A stretch of DNA of 53,990 nucleotides from Chryseosolibacter indicum. GTDB lineage: Bacteria; Bacteroidota; Bacteroidia; Cytophagales; Cyclobacteriaceae. Each line of letters opens with the position of its first letter. The stretch's first letter is position 1. The notes under the pieces are model-generated. The model was given only the letters and a program-made list of their open reading frames with translations. It ran no database searches and was not told the DNA's origin. A program made the translations under genes and the position numbers. Positions 34,589 to 43,944 of the stretch are shown here, piece after piece. The stretch is taken from positions 1 to 53,990 of the forward strand of contig NZ_JAHESD010000038.1 in the NCBI RefSeq assembly GCF_018598585.1, read 5' to 3'.

Positions 34589-37174
34589 TTATTCCGATCG
34601 GAGATTCTTTACCGGGCTTGCCCATGCGGCTTTTATAGCCTGGAAGCTTACGGTTATCAATGTTAACATGAGAATGCCAAGGGCAGCAATAGCAAACAAT
34701 TGCCAGGTGATCGTAATACGATATTGATATTGCACTAGCCATTTATCCATCAAGATAAAAGATATCGGTATTGCAATTCCACAAGCAATAAAGGTGAGCA
34801 TTACAAATTCTTTTGATAACATCTTCCAAATGCTCACTACCGTTGCTCCTAATACTTTACGAATACCAATCTCTTTTGTTCGCTGTTCAGCAACAAAAGA
34901 AGCAAGACCAAAAAGTCCAAGGCAGGAAATGAAAATTGCCAGGATAGCAAAAAGTGCTGAGAGATTTCCAATTCGCTCTTCAGTAGAATATTTTTTCGCA
35001 TAATCTGCATTAACAAAACTAAAGTTAAAGGGAGATGCAGGGTCATGTTTTTTAAATACCTTCTGAACTTTATCAAGAGCATCAGGTGTAGGAACAGATT
35101 CACTCAGTCGCATAACAATAAACCCCATCCAGTCATCTGTAATAAAAAACGATGGTTCACTTGAGGCATAAGGTGATTGCGTGATCATGTCTTCTGTTAC
35201 ACCAATTACAGTGAACTGCTTTCCGCGAAAGGTAACAACTTCACCCAACGGGTCTTCAAAACCCATAATCCTTGCTGCATTTTTATTAACAATGATAGCA
35301 GAAGAATCGCTTGGTAGGTCCGGTGAAAAATCACGTCCTTTAATCAGCTTCCAGCCAACGGTCTTTCCATAGTCTGGTGTTACGCCAACATTGCGAAAGA
35401 AAACTACTAACCCAGGATCTTTCCCTCGCCACTCAATTCCATTGTTGTTTGAAAAATGTGCTGGTGATTGTGAAGAGAGCGCCATACTTTCAATAACCCC
35501 TTTTTGCAGAAGTTCATTTTTTATCACCTCTACATTCTTTCGAAGTTCAGTAGAGTACATTCCAACGGTAATTAGTCCATCTCGATTATAGCCCGCTGAT
35601 CTTTCTCTGGCATGTTGTATTTGCCAGAAGATGATCATGGTGCCGATGATTAATGTCAGTGATACGGTGAACTGTACAACGACCAATACCTTTCTGGGAA
35701 GTACGGCCGAACGCCCTGCTATAAAAGCACCTTTTAATATTTTTACAGGTTTAAACGCAGACAGGTAAAAAGCCGGGTAACTACCTGCAATGAGTCCCGT
35801 GAATAGTGTAAATGTAATAATGATCAACCAAAAGGTTGTGCTTTCCCACGGTACCGCTATTCTTTTATCAGCGATCATATTGAAATATGGTAAGGATAAC
35901 TCTACGAGTACTAACGATATCACCAACGATAGTGTAGACAACATTATAGACTCGCTCAAAAATTGAGTGACAATCTGATTACGTATAGATCCAATCGTTT
36001 TTCGGATTCCTACTTCTTTTGCACGCTTTTCACTACGCGCAGTAGAGAGGTTCATGAAATTGATACAGGCAAGTAACAATACGAAAACACCAATGACTCC
36101 GAAAAGCCAGACAAACTGAATTCTTCCTCCTGATGCTTTTCCGTTTTCAAATGCATTATACAAATGCAGGTCCGACATAGGATGCAGCATCACTTCTTCT
36201 TTCCATTTATCAATGTGTGATGTTGGGACGGCTTTGATTTTCTCACTGGCACCCTGAAGATCAACAGCATCATTAAGCAAAACAAATAATTGGCCGCAAT
36301 GATTGGTCCAGGCGGTTTGCCTATTTAACCAATTTTCCTTGTTGTCCCACGGTAATAACATTTTGACTCCCTGAAAAGTAGTGTTGTATGGGAAATCTTC
36401 ATAAACACCTCCTACAACCAAATCAAATCGGGTGTCAATGCGTATTGATTTATTAAGTGCATCATCTTCTCCGAAGAGTGACTTTGCTAACGAGGAAGAG
36501 ATAAGCATTGTTGAAGGATTATTCAATGCAGCATAATTACCGGAAAGCATTTTCAAGGTGAACATTGAAGAAAATTCGTGCTGAACCCACATGCCATTCG
36601 CAGGTAATTTAGTTTCGTTGTGGGTGAGCATAAAGCTGTTATTACCTGACGCAAGCGATACCGAATTAAAATCGGAGGCATAGCCATTTCGTAGGGCATC
36701 ACCTAAGGGCATTTGCACCGTTCCGTGCGTATAGGTAACACCTTCGTTTGTCTGGCTTACCATTACCTGAGCCAGCCGTTCACGATTAGTAAAATAGGAA
36801 TCAAAGGAAACTTCATCCCAAACCCATAGTGCAATAGACATGGCTACAGCCATGCCAATAGCAAGGCCGACAATGTTGATGGAGGAGTATCCCTTGTTCT
36901 TTACCAAGTTTCTCCAGGCAATTTTAAAATAGCTCTGATACATAGCGGCTGGATTTGTATGTTTATATTGATTAAATGGTCTGATGATGCCAGGTCTAAA
37001 GAGCAATATGACATCAATAATAAAATGGATATTCGCTTTTCGTTTTCCTGATTTTTGTATTCTCTTCAGGTACTCTTCCAGTAAATCACCTTCAATGTGA
37101 TCTACCAGTCTTGGATGGCAATACCAACGGAAGAAGCATAGAAACAGAGGAGGTGGAGTTTGTCTTGTTTTCAT
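34589..37174 (-). CDS. FtsX/MacB-type permease with N-terminal permease-prefix domain
   Basis: An 861-aa relative of the neighbouring permease. Its first 75 residues (PPPLFLCFFRWYCHPRLVDH, then IEGDLLEEY) form the cytosolic permease-prefix domain found on Bacteroidota permeases encoded with PadR regulators. The MacB/FtsX double module follows: AWRNLVKNKGYSSINIVGLA, RAKEVGIRKTIGS, and in the second half RTKEIGIRKVLGA. It starts three bases after the PadR stop, so the two are one transcript. The prefix may let the regulator or an ATPase sense the permease. Substrate unknown; membrane-active compounds are the usual suggestion. Confidence 0.88.
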   Translation of the reverse strand: MKTRQTPPPLFLCFFRWYCHPRLVDHIEGDLLEEYLKRIQKSGKRKANIHFIIDVILLFRPGIIRPFNQYKHTNPAAMYQSYFKIAWRNLVKNKGYSSINIVGLAIGMAVAMSIALWVWDEVSFDSYFTNRERLAQVMVSQTNEGVTYTHGTVQMPLGDALRNGYASDFNSVSLASGNNSFMLTHNETKLPANGMWVQHEFSSMFTLKMLSGNYAALNNPSTMLISSSLAKSLFGEDDALNKSIRIDTRFDLVVGGVYEDFPYNTTFQGVKMLLPWDNKENWLNRQTAWTNHCGQLFVLLNDAVDLQGASEKIKAVPTSHIDKWKEEVMLHPMSDLHLYNAFENGKASGGRIQFVWLFGVIGVFVLLLACINFMNLSTARSEKRAKEVGIRKTIGSIRNQIVTQFLSESIMLSTLSLVISLVLVELSLPYFNMIADKRIAVPWESTTFWLIIITFTLFTGLIAGSYPAFYLSAFKPVKILKGAFIAGRSAVLPRKVLVVVQFTVSLTLIIGTMIIFWQIQHARERSAGYNRDGLITVGMYSTELRKNVEVIKNELLQKGVIESMALSSQSPAHFSNNNGIEWRGKDPGLVVFFRNVGVTPDYGKTVGWKLIKGRDFSPDLPSDSSAIIVNKNAARIMGFEDPLGEVVTFRGKQFTVIGVTEDMITQSPYASSEPSFFITDDWMGFIVMRLSESVPTPDALDKVQKVFKKHDPASPFNFSFVNADYAKKYSTEERIGNLSALFAILAIFISCLGLFGLASFVAEQRTKEIGIRKVLGATVVSIWKMLSKEFVMLTFIACGIAIPISFILMDKWLVQYQYRITITWQLFAIAALGILMLTLITVSFQAIKAAWASPVKNLRSE

Positions 37175-37177
37175 CGG

Positions 37178-37522
37178 TTAACTGCTTACAAGTTTTACAT
37201 CCAACGCAACTTTCGGAATTGCTTTCCATAAGGCATTGCGTGTCTCTTTAGAATGCTCCATTGCTTTTTTTCCAAGCGCAGTAATCTGATAATATCGCCT
37301 TGGTCTGCCCATTCTGTCTTCGGTACTTTCACCTTCTGATGATTTAATGTAGCCCTTGTCTTCAAGGCGTACCAGTGCCGTGTGAAGGGCACCCATGCTT
37401 ACATTGCGTGAAAGACGTGTTTCTATTTCGCTTTTAATCGCAACACCATATGCTTCTTTATAGAGTATTCCAATGGTGAGTATTACTATCTCCTCAAATT
37501 CGCCGAGCTGATATTTTTTCAT
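37178..37522 (-). CDS. PadR family transcriptional regulator
   Basis: A 114-aa winged-helix regulator: LGEFEEIVILTIGILYKEAYGVAI (helix 1-2), SRNVSMGALHTALVRLEDKGYIKS (recognition helix and turn), RRYYQITALGKKAM (wing) and a short C-terminal helix for dimerisation. PadR proteins are usually repressors released by small toxic compounds. It sits three bases ahead of a prefix-domain permease, a common Bacteroidota pair, and probably controls its own operon through the palindrome at 37533-37548. Confidence 0.9.
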   Translation of the reverse strand: MKKYQLGEFEEIVILTIGILYKEAYGVAIKSEIETRLSRNVSMGALHTALVRLEDKGYIKSSEGESTEDRMGRPRRYYQITALGKKAMEHSKETRNALWKAIPKVALDVKLVSS

Positions 37523-37532
37523 TCCGACTATT

Positions 37533-37548
37533 TTCCTAAATGTAGGAA
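37533..37548. promoter_or_regulatory. Operator-like palindrome before the PadR gene
   Basis: TTCCTA-AATG-TAGGAA is a perfect 6-4-6 palindrome ending 11 bases before the PadR ATG. Read on the minus strand it contains TACATTTA, seven of eight to the -7 element, so binding would block the promoter. Autoregulation is inferred. Confidence 0.45.
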
Positions 37549-37614
37549 TAACAACTGTGCCGGAATTTAAAAGTCACGTAGCATAGCAAAATAGCCTTAT
37601 GCCCTCAGTTTGAA

Positions 37615-37630
37615 TGTTCACATTTGAACA
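37615..37630. promoter_or_regulatory. Second palindrome upstream of the PadR operon
   Basis: TGTTCA-CATT-TGAACA is another perfect 6-4-6 palindrome, centred 82 bases from the first. The arms differ from those of the first site but the spacing is the same. Confidence 0.35.
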
Positions 37631-37713
37631 GGTGATGCGCGAAAGCGGAATTAAGAAGTAATGATCACGTTTATCTTCCGAGCTACATCAGTCAACATAA
37701 CTGTATTAAAACG

Positions 37714-37741
37714 AAAGAGGCCACCCGTTGGTAGCCTCTTT
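37714..37741 (-). terminator. Terminator of the T9SS cargo gene
   Basis: AAAGAGGCCACC (37714-37725) pairs with GGTAGCCTCTTT (37730-37741), with one mismatch, around CGTT. On the minus strand it is followed by a T-rich run and comes 22 bases after the stop of the gene ending at 37764. Confidence 0.75.
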
Positions 37742-37763
37742 AATAGTTTATACAAACAGTATC

Positions 37764-40199
37764 CTATTTGATAATAACTCTTTTTGTAAAAGTCTGGTCC
37801 TCAACTTTTATAATCATATACCAGACCCCAGGTGTAACTTCATCAGCATTCCAATCCGTCAACATAAGTCTATCACTTCCAACCCTATTTTGACCAAGTC
37901 TATATGCTGCACCATTCTCATTTCGCAGATCAATTGTGACTAAAGCATTTTCAGGCGCACTTACCTCAATAGATGCTGAAGATACAACAGGGTTAGGGAA
38001 TATATCAATTTGAACTGTAGCGTCTTTGGTTTTATTTACATCATCTATTACTGTAAAATGAATGGTAGACGTAGCGCCTTTTATGCCTTGCTTTCCGTTG
38101 CCGGTGTAAGGGGTAGCAGTAAGCGTATAATCGCCAGGTGTTAATTTTCCCACATTGTAGTTACCTTTTGTATCGCCAAATAAAGCGTACGGTTCCTGGT
38201 TCTCGCCAAAACGTTTTCCATTCAGAAAGAATTCTACACTTTGCGTGTTGTTTGTCGTATTTGCCCTGATATTAAACCGATTACTGTACATGATGAAGTC
38301 ATGATTCGATAAGTTTCGCACATCCGCATCTGTATATGGATCTACCAAAGTGAATCCTGTTATTTGAGGTTTATCAGTTCCACCCGTAGTTGTAATTGTT
38401 TTAGATTGTTCATAGATCTCTTCCCTTGGGTTTTCATAATGGGATTCAAGTGTATATGTATATGTGTCTCCAGCAACAATAACAGTATCATGATATTGGA
38501 GTACGTTTCCTGAGTCTGAAGCAGTGAAGAAAGCTATGGATTGAGGATACTGATCATTCGGTCCCTGCTTGAAGAGTATATATGAATTATCAGCGTAACT
38601 GTTATCTATTATAGTTATGTCTACGCCGCCATTAGGCGCGTTGCTGATGTTGAATGTTGGCTCATAAAAATTGGAATAAGTAGTATGCTGCAGGTACGAG
38701 AAAGGAGAATATTCACCATCGCGATATAAACGGGCTGCAAATTCATAAGTAGTCCTTGGCTTCAGGTTTAAAATTTGATAATCAATCTGCGCTACAGGAC
38801 CCTCTTGTATAAGATGGTATTCAGCATCACCCTGTTTGCGTTGCCATATCTCGACCTTATCAATACCAGTTTCATTTGTGTAAACCTGTAGGTTCAAGAA
38901 AGTACCTATCGGTTCATTGCTGCCATCAATGATGAACTCCGGTTTCTCTATCGCGCTGCCAGCGCTGGTAACTGTAATAGTTTTAGATTGCTCATAGATC
39001 TCTTCCCTAGGGTTTTCATAATGCGATTCAAGGGTGTATTTATAAGTGTTTCCAGCGACAATAACGGTATCGTGATATTGGAGTACTTTTCCTGAGTCTG
39101 AAGCAGTGAAGAAAGCTATTGATTGAGGATACTGATCATTTGGTGCCTGCTTGAAGAGTATATATGAATTATCAGCGTAACTGTTATCTATTATAGTTAT
39201 GTCTACGCCGCCATTAGGCGCGTTGCTGATGTTGAATGTTGGCTCATAAAAATTGGAATAAGTAGTATGCTGCAGGTACGAGAAAGGAGAATATTCACCA
39301 TCGCGATATAAACGGGCTGCAAATTCATAAGTAGTCCTTGGCTTCAGGTTTAAAATTTGATAATCAATCTGCGCTACAGGACCCTCTTGTATAAGATGGT
39401 ATTCAGCATCACCCTGTTTGCGTTGCCATATCTCGACCTTATCAATACCAGTTTCATTTGTGTAAACCTGGAGGTTCAAGAAAGTACCTATCGGTTCATT
39501 GCTGCCATCAATAATGAATTCCGGTTTCTCTATCGCGCTGCCAGCGCCGGTAATTGTGATTGTTTTAGATTGTTCATGGATCGCACCCCTTGGATTTTCA
39601 TAATGTGATTCAAGCGTGTATGTATAAGTTGCACCATCAACAACAGTAGTATCATGATATTTAACTACCTCTCCTGAATCTAAAGCAGTGAAGAAAGCTA
39701 TGGATTGTTGATACTGGTCATTCGGCCCCTTACGAAAAAGTATGTAGCTATTATCTGCATAAGTCATGTTTGTGATACTTATATCCACTGCATGACCAGA
39801 GGAAGTTGTAACACTAAATTCAGGCACATAAAAGTCAGAATAAGTAGTATACTTTAGGTAGGAAAAGGGAGAATACTCACCATCCCGATAAAGTCTTGCA
39901 TTGAACTCATAAGTGGTACGTGGTTTCAGATTTTCAATAACAAACTCATATTGTGTTCCTGTACCTTCTTGTATGAGGTGGTATTCTGAAGCACCCTGCT
40001 CCCGTTGCCAAATTTCGATTTTTTCAATTTCAGATTCATTGGTGTGAACTTCCAGATTCAAGTAGGTCCCTCCCGGTTCATCATGATTGTTAATAATGAA
40101 ATGTGGGGCTGGAATATCAAACTTTAAAGCTGAAGCCCTGAGGGCACAGAACGCGGACAATACAAAAACGCATACAATAGTTAATAGAAGTCTTTTCAT
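37764..40199 (-). CDS. Secreted repeat protein with T9SS C-terminal sorting domain
   Basis: An 811-aa secreted protein. The signal peptide is residues 1-24 (ending in ALRASA). Then come three modules of about 194 residues, each holding two fibronectin-III-like beta domains with the recurring motifs NLKPRTTYEF.ARLYRDGEYS and YADNSYILF. A further Ig-like domain (about 615-720, VEFFLNGKRFGE, LTPGDYTLTATPYTG) and a type A T9SS sorting domain follow (IFPNPVVSSASIEV to TFTKRVIIK, about 732-811). It should cross the outer membrane by the type IX system and be attached to or released from the surface. No enzyme domain is seen, so adhesion or carbohydrate binding is likely. Modules two and three are nearly identical in DNA. 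Confidence 0.87.
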   Translation of the reverse strand: MKRLLLTIVCVFVLSAFCALRASALKFDIPAPHFIINNHDEPGGTYLNLEVHTNESEIEKIEIWQREQGASEYHLIQEGTGTQYEFVIENLKPRTTYEFNARLYRDGEYSPFSYLKYTTYSDFYVPEFSVTTSSGHAVDISITNMTYADNSYILFRKGPNDQYQQSIAFFTALDSGEVVKYHDTTVVDGATYTYTLESHYENPRGAIHEQSKTITITGAGSAIEKPEFIIDGSNEPIGTFLNLQVYTNETGIDKVEIWQRKQGDAEYHLIQEGPVAQIDYQILNLKPRTTYEFAARLYRDGEYSPFSYLQHTTYSNFYEPTFNISNAPNGGVDITIIDNSYADNSYILFKQAPNDQYPQSIAFFTASDSGKVLQYHDTVIVAGNTYKYTLESHYENPREEIYEQSKTITVTSAGSAIEKPEFIIDGSNEPIGTFLNLQVYTNETGIDKVEIWQRKQGDAEYHLIQEGPVAQIDYQILNLKPRTTYEFAARLYRDGEYSPFSYLQHTTYSNFYEPTFNISNAPNGGVDITIIDNSYADNSYILFKQGPNDQYPQSIAFFTASDSGNVLQYHDTVIVAGDTYTYTLESHYENPREEIYEQSKTITTTGGTDKPQITGFTLVDPYTDADVRNLSNHDFIMYSNRFNIRANTTNNTQSVEFFLNGKRFGENQEPYALFGDTKGNYNVGKLTPGDYTLTATPYTGNGKQGIKGATSTIHFTVIDDVNKTKDATVQIDIFPNPVVSSASIEVSAPENALVTIDLRNENGAAYRLGQNRVGSDRLMLTDWNADEVTPGVWYMIIKVEDQTFTKRVIIK
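38403..40148 (-). repeat. Three tandem copies of a 582-bp coding repeat
   Basis: The repeat period is exactly 582 bases (194 codons). Approximate copies are 38403-38984, 38985-39566 and 39567-40148. Between the two C-terminal copies I see no difference over 38564-38888 compared with 39146-39470 (325 bases). The N-terminal copy is clearly diverged. The frame is kept, so copy number can change without breaking the gene. Confidence 0.88.
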
Positions 40200-40625
40200 T
40201 TAGATTCTGTTTGGTTAAAATAATGAAACAATAGATTAAAATAAAGGAGACCCGTTTAGCGGGATGCACGTAAGTCTGTTTTTAAGAATTTAAGGAGGTA
40301 TTGATTTAGCACTCGTATACCAATAAATAAGAATTGGCCGGATGGTCATATAGAGAGTTTTTCTATTATTGGAATAATCTCATGCCAAAGCGTGGTATAT
40401 GGATGTTAAGTGTTGGCAGTAATTCATGGCTAGTTGGTGATAAGGTAGAGCAGAGCAACCGACAGTTTATACCGTATATATGCTTTAAATGGAATTCAAC
40501 TCATCGTTGTTTATACTGCCTTCATATTGCCCATCTTAACTGCACATCACGTTAATGGTGAGGTAACACAGAGTTTATTTTAGTTGCACTACTTGCGGCG
40601 CTAATCTATAACCCATAATCTCTGC
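40200..40625. other. Divergent intergenic region (426 bases)
   Basis: It separates the T9SS cargo gene (minus) from the Oar-like gene (plus) and must hold both promoters. The only structure I see is a small inverted repeat, CCCG-TTTAG-CGGG, at 40251-40263. An open frame at 40334-40555 looks accidental. Confidence 0.5.
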
Positions 40626-43600
40626 ATGAAGAAACTCTATTACTTATTTGCTTTTGTGTGCCTTGTATTTAATTATGTCGCAGTTAATGCACAAACTACG
40701 CACGCAACAATTTCAGGAACTGTAACTGGTAATCAGAACGAAGTACTCGTTGGAGCAACCGTGCTGGTAAAGAACGAGTCTACAGGATTTACTACAGGCA
40801 CTCAAACTAATGCGCAAGGTGATTTCTTATTTAAAGAATTGCCGTTAGGTGGGCCTTATACTGTAACCGTGTCGTACATTGGTTTTTCAGAGCAAAAACA
40901 AACCGGCTTCATACTCCATCAAGGAGATGCCATTCGCGTGAAAACGAATTTACAGGAATCAAATCAATCGCTTGATGCTGTTGAGGTTGAGGCGTCAAGT
41001 TTACAGAATCAGGTTGAAAACTTTGGTGCATCAACATCGATATCTGCTCGTGAGATTACAAAGCTTCCCGTTAATGGAAGAAATTTTACCACACTCATGG
41101 ACCTTTCACCTCTAAGCAGAGGTGGAAATATTGCAGGCCAGTTAGGGTCTTCTACTAACTACACCATTGATGGTATGAATGCGAAAAATCCTACCTCGGC
41201 AGGATCCACTACAAGTCGAAGCGGTGCGCCTTACTCTATTTCTATGGAAGCCGTGAGAGAGTTTCAAGTTGTAACAAACCAATATGATGTTACTTATGGC
41301 AGAAGTGGTGGAGGTGTAGTAAGTGCAGTTACTAAGTCAGGTACAAACCAATTTAGCGGAAGCCTTTTCAACTATAGCCGTGCCGATTGGCTTTCTAGTC
41401 CGTACGACATTCGTGGTAACAAGAACAACAACAAGTTTGCTACCCATCAATTCGGTTTTTCATTGGGCGGTCCTATTATTAAAGATAAGTTACACTTCTT
41501 TGTTGCCTGGGATCATCAGCTTGACAGCCGTCCGCTAATCATTGCAGACATTCAGAGCCCTGTTGATGAAAACCGCTTTAACATCACTACAAGCACTCTT
41601 AACCGTTTTGTTGATATTGCCCGCCAGCAATATGGAGTATCCCAAGCCCCTCAATTCGGTAGCTTTGATAAAGAGAGAAATTCGGATGCAGCCTTTGCCC
41701 GTATCGATTGGCAGATCAATGGAAAGAACCTGTTAACCATTCGTGATAACTTTACACTTGATAAAAATAAACTCGGATTACAGGATAATACTTCGATCAA
41801 TATTCTTGAGTCGTACGGAAATGACTACAATACAGACAACAGCTTCCTTGCTTCATTACGTACGTCAATTGATTCTCGCTTCACAAATGAACTTAAAGTT
41901 CAGCATTTGTATACTTACCAGAAAAGTAGTCCTGGCGATCAATTGCCTTCAGCCAATATTCCAAGAGCGATTGTTGAAAATGTTGCCTCAACGCTGGAGG
42001 ATGGAACTACGAGATCTACTAATATTCAAATGGGCGGTCATCGCTTTGCACAAGAGCGTTTTGAAAACCACGTGATACAAGTGATAGACAATTTGTATTT
42101 CACAACTGATAAGATTGACTATACTTTTGGAGTTGATTTCATGTATACGAACTCACGTTCAGTATATGGCAGTGAGGTAAATGGAAGATTCCACTATACT
42201 GTTGATAACACTGCAGGTAAAACGGCTTTAGATAAGTTTGAAAGCCTTGAACCGTATCGCTACTATCGCGAAGTTCCATTGGTTGATGACTGGGGTGTAA
42301 AAGGAAACATTTTTAATGCTGGTGCCTATGCGCAAATGTCTACCACGCTCACAACCGGCCTTAATATGACTGCAGGTTTAAGATATGACTATGGATTCTA
42401 TCCGAAATCACCTCTCAACCAGGAATTGTATAATGAACTTCAAATCAGAACAGATCATCGGTTAAAGTCTTCTGTAATTCAACCTCGTCTTCAATTCACC
42501 TGGGATATTAATGATAATCACAGAGACATTATTCGACTTGGTGGTGGTGTTTTTGCATCTGATATTAATAACTACGTACTGATTAATAACCTAACCTTTG
42601 ACGGAAAGCACCTTGCAACGGTAGATGTGCGTTCTCCTAATATTCCGATACCCAATTTTGCTGAGTACAGGAATAACTATGCAAGCATTCCGAGCCTTGA
42701 TGCGTTCCAGCTTCCAACCATTAATACCAATGGAGCTGATGTAAAAGTACCTGTAATTTATAAGGCGAATTTATCTTACAATCGCTTTATTAATGAAAAC
42801 CTGAAGGTTGGCATTACAGGTTACGCTACCTTAGGACGTAATAATTATTTCTACGTAGATCGTAATATGGTAGATGATCCATATTTCACTTTAACTGAAG
42901 AAGGTGGTCGTGGTGTATATGTACCCCTCAGCACAATGCCTACCAACGGAGCAGGTGACTGGTTACAGGGCAGAAAAAGTGCTGAGTTCGGCCGTGTGCT
43001 TGAACTTGTAAGCGAAGGAAAAATTAATCAATTTGCTTTAGTTGCGGACGCAACTTATAGATACTTCCGAGATGGAGTAATAACAGTAAGCTATACCTGG
43101 AATGATACAAAAGACAATACATCATTTAATGGTAACGTGGCTAATTCAGCAACGCTTTCGCTTCCCGTTACAGATGACCCACGTGATTTAAGTAAAATGA
43201 CTTACTCCGACAACCAATTCCGCCATAAAGTGGTAGTATATGGATCATTGCCGTCTTTCTGGGGCATAAGTTTGGGGGTACGTTTCTCTGGTGTAGGTGG
43301 TACTCGTTACTCCTTGTTATCCGGTGCTAATAGTAATGGCGACTTTGTATCGGGTACAAACGATCTTGCGTTTATCTTCGACAGAAACAACGAGTCAGTA
43401 CCTGCAAATGTAAGAACAGGTTTACAGGCAGTTTTGGATAATCCCAAAGCGAGTCAGAGTGTTAAAGATTATATCAATAAATATTCAGGCAGAATGGCCG
43501 AACGCAATGGTGGTATTAATGGATTCTATGGAGTCTGGGACGTTCGTGCTAATAAAAGATTTAAATTGTATAAAGAGCATGCTATAGAATTGTCAGTTGA

Positions 43601-43826
43601 TATTTTTAACGTAGCAAACTTGTTAAACAAGGAATGGGGTAGAAATGAATCCTTAGGTACACAAGCACTTTATGCTTTGGGTATTCCAGCTACCGCAACA
43701 ACTCCAGCTGTTCCGAATTTTGATAAGGCAAATCAGCGATTTAATTATCGTGTTAACACTGCTGGTGTAGTTACACCTTCCGGAAATCCTTATCAGTTCC
43801 AGCTAGGTGCTCGTTACAGTTTTTAA
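40626..43826 (+). CDS. Oar-like TonB-dependent outer-membrane receptor
   Basis: A 1066-aa outer-membrane protein. The signal peptide ends at VNAQ (residue 23). A carboxypeptidase-regulatory-like domain (about 27-112) is followed by a plug with the Oar-type motifs VNGRNFTTLMDLSPLSRG, YTIDGMNAKNP, AVREFQVVTNQYDVTYGRSG and VTKSGTNQFSGS, and by a long barrel ending in FQLGARYSF. Oar of Myxococcus is involved in protein secretion or uptake during development; Bacteroidota members are abundant and mostly without known substrate. A weak terminator-like hairpin and the gene for a phosphodiesterase follow. Confidence 0.9.
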   Translation: MKKLYYLFAFVCLVFNYVAVNAQTTHATISGTVTGNQNEVLVGATVLVKNESTGFTTGTQTNAQGDFLFKELPLGGPYTVTVSYIGFSEQKQTGFILHQGDAIRVKTNLQESNQSLDAVEVEASSLQNQVENFGASTSISAREITKLPVNGRNFTTLMDLSPLSRGGNIAGQLGSSTNYTIDGMNAKNPTSAGSTTSRSGAPYSISMEAVREFQVVTNQYDVTYGRSGGGVVSAVTKSGTNQFSGSLFNYSRADWLSSPYDIRGNKNNNKFATHQFGFSLGGPIIKDKLHFFVAWDHQLDSRPLIIADIQSPVDENRFNITTSTLNRFVDIARQQYGVSQAPQFGSFDKERNSDAAFARIDWQINGKNLLTIRDNFTLDKNKLGLQDNTSINILESYGNDYNTDNSFLASLRTSIDSRFTNELKVQHLYTYQKSSPGDQLPSANIPRAIVENVASTLEDGTTRSTNIQMGGHRFAQERFENHVIQVIDNLYFTTDKIDYTFGVDFMYTNSRSVYGSEVNGRFHYTVDNTAGKTALDKFESLEPYRYYREVPLVDDWGVKGNIFNAGAYAQMSTTLTTGLNMTAGLRYDYGFYPKSPLNQELYNELQIRTDHRLKSSVIQPRLQFTWDINDNHRDIIRLGGGVFASDINNYVLINNLTFDGKHLATVDVRSPNIPIPNFAEYRNNYASIPSLDAFQLPTINTNGADVKVPVIYKANLSYNRFINENLKVGITGYATLGRNNYFYVDRNMVDDPYFTLTEEGGRGVYVPLSTMPTNGAGDWLQGRKSAEFGRVLELVSEGKINQFALVADATYRYFRDGVITVSYTWNDTKDNTSFNGNVANSATLSLPVTDDPRDLSKMTYSDNQFRHKVVVYGSLPSFWGISLGVRFSGVGGTRYSLLSGANSNGDFVSGTNDLAFIFDRNNESVPANVRTGLQAVLDNPKASQSVKDYINKYSGRMAERNGGINGFYGVWDVRANKRFKLYKEHAIELSVDIFNVANLLNKEWGRNESLGTQALYALGIPATATTPAVPNFDKANQRFNYRVNTAGVVTPSGNPYQFQLGARYSF

Positions 43827-43858
43827 GGTAACGTTGCAAAATAAAAACATAAATGATG

Positions 43859-43893
43859 AGTAAAGCTTCAGCTGGGAAGGTTGAAGCTTTACT
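43859..43893 (+). terminator. Probable terminator of the Oar-like gene
   Basis: AGTAAAGCTTCA (43859-43870) is perfectly complementary to TGAAGCTTTACT (43882-43893), loop 11 bases, followed by TTAAAATT. The T-run is short. Confidence 0.6.
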
Positions 43894-43944
43894 TTAAAAT
43901 TAACATTAAGCATCAACATAACTTAGAATTTAGAATCAGTGAAA

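Noticed and set aside
38403-40148. Reading the 582-bp repeats as a CRISPR or satellite array
   Set aside because: The repeats are in-frame coding modules with fibronectin-like motifs, without spacers of CRISPR size.
40334-40555. Open frame of 73 codons before the Oar-like gene
   Set aside because: It starts at TTG, its composition is not protein-like (many W, C, Y, H), and it has no spacing or coupling to neighbours.
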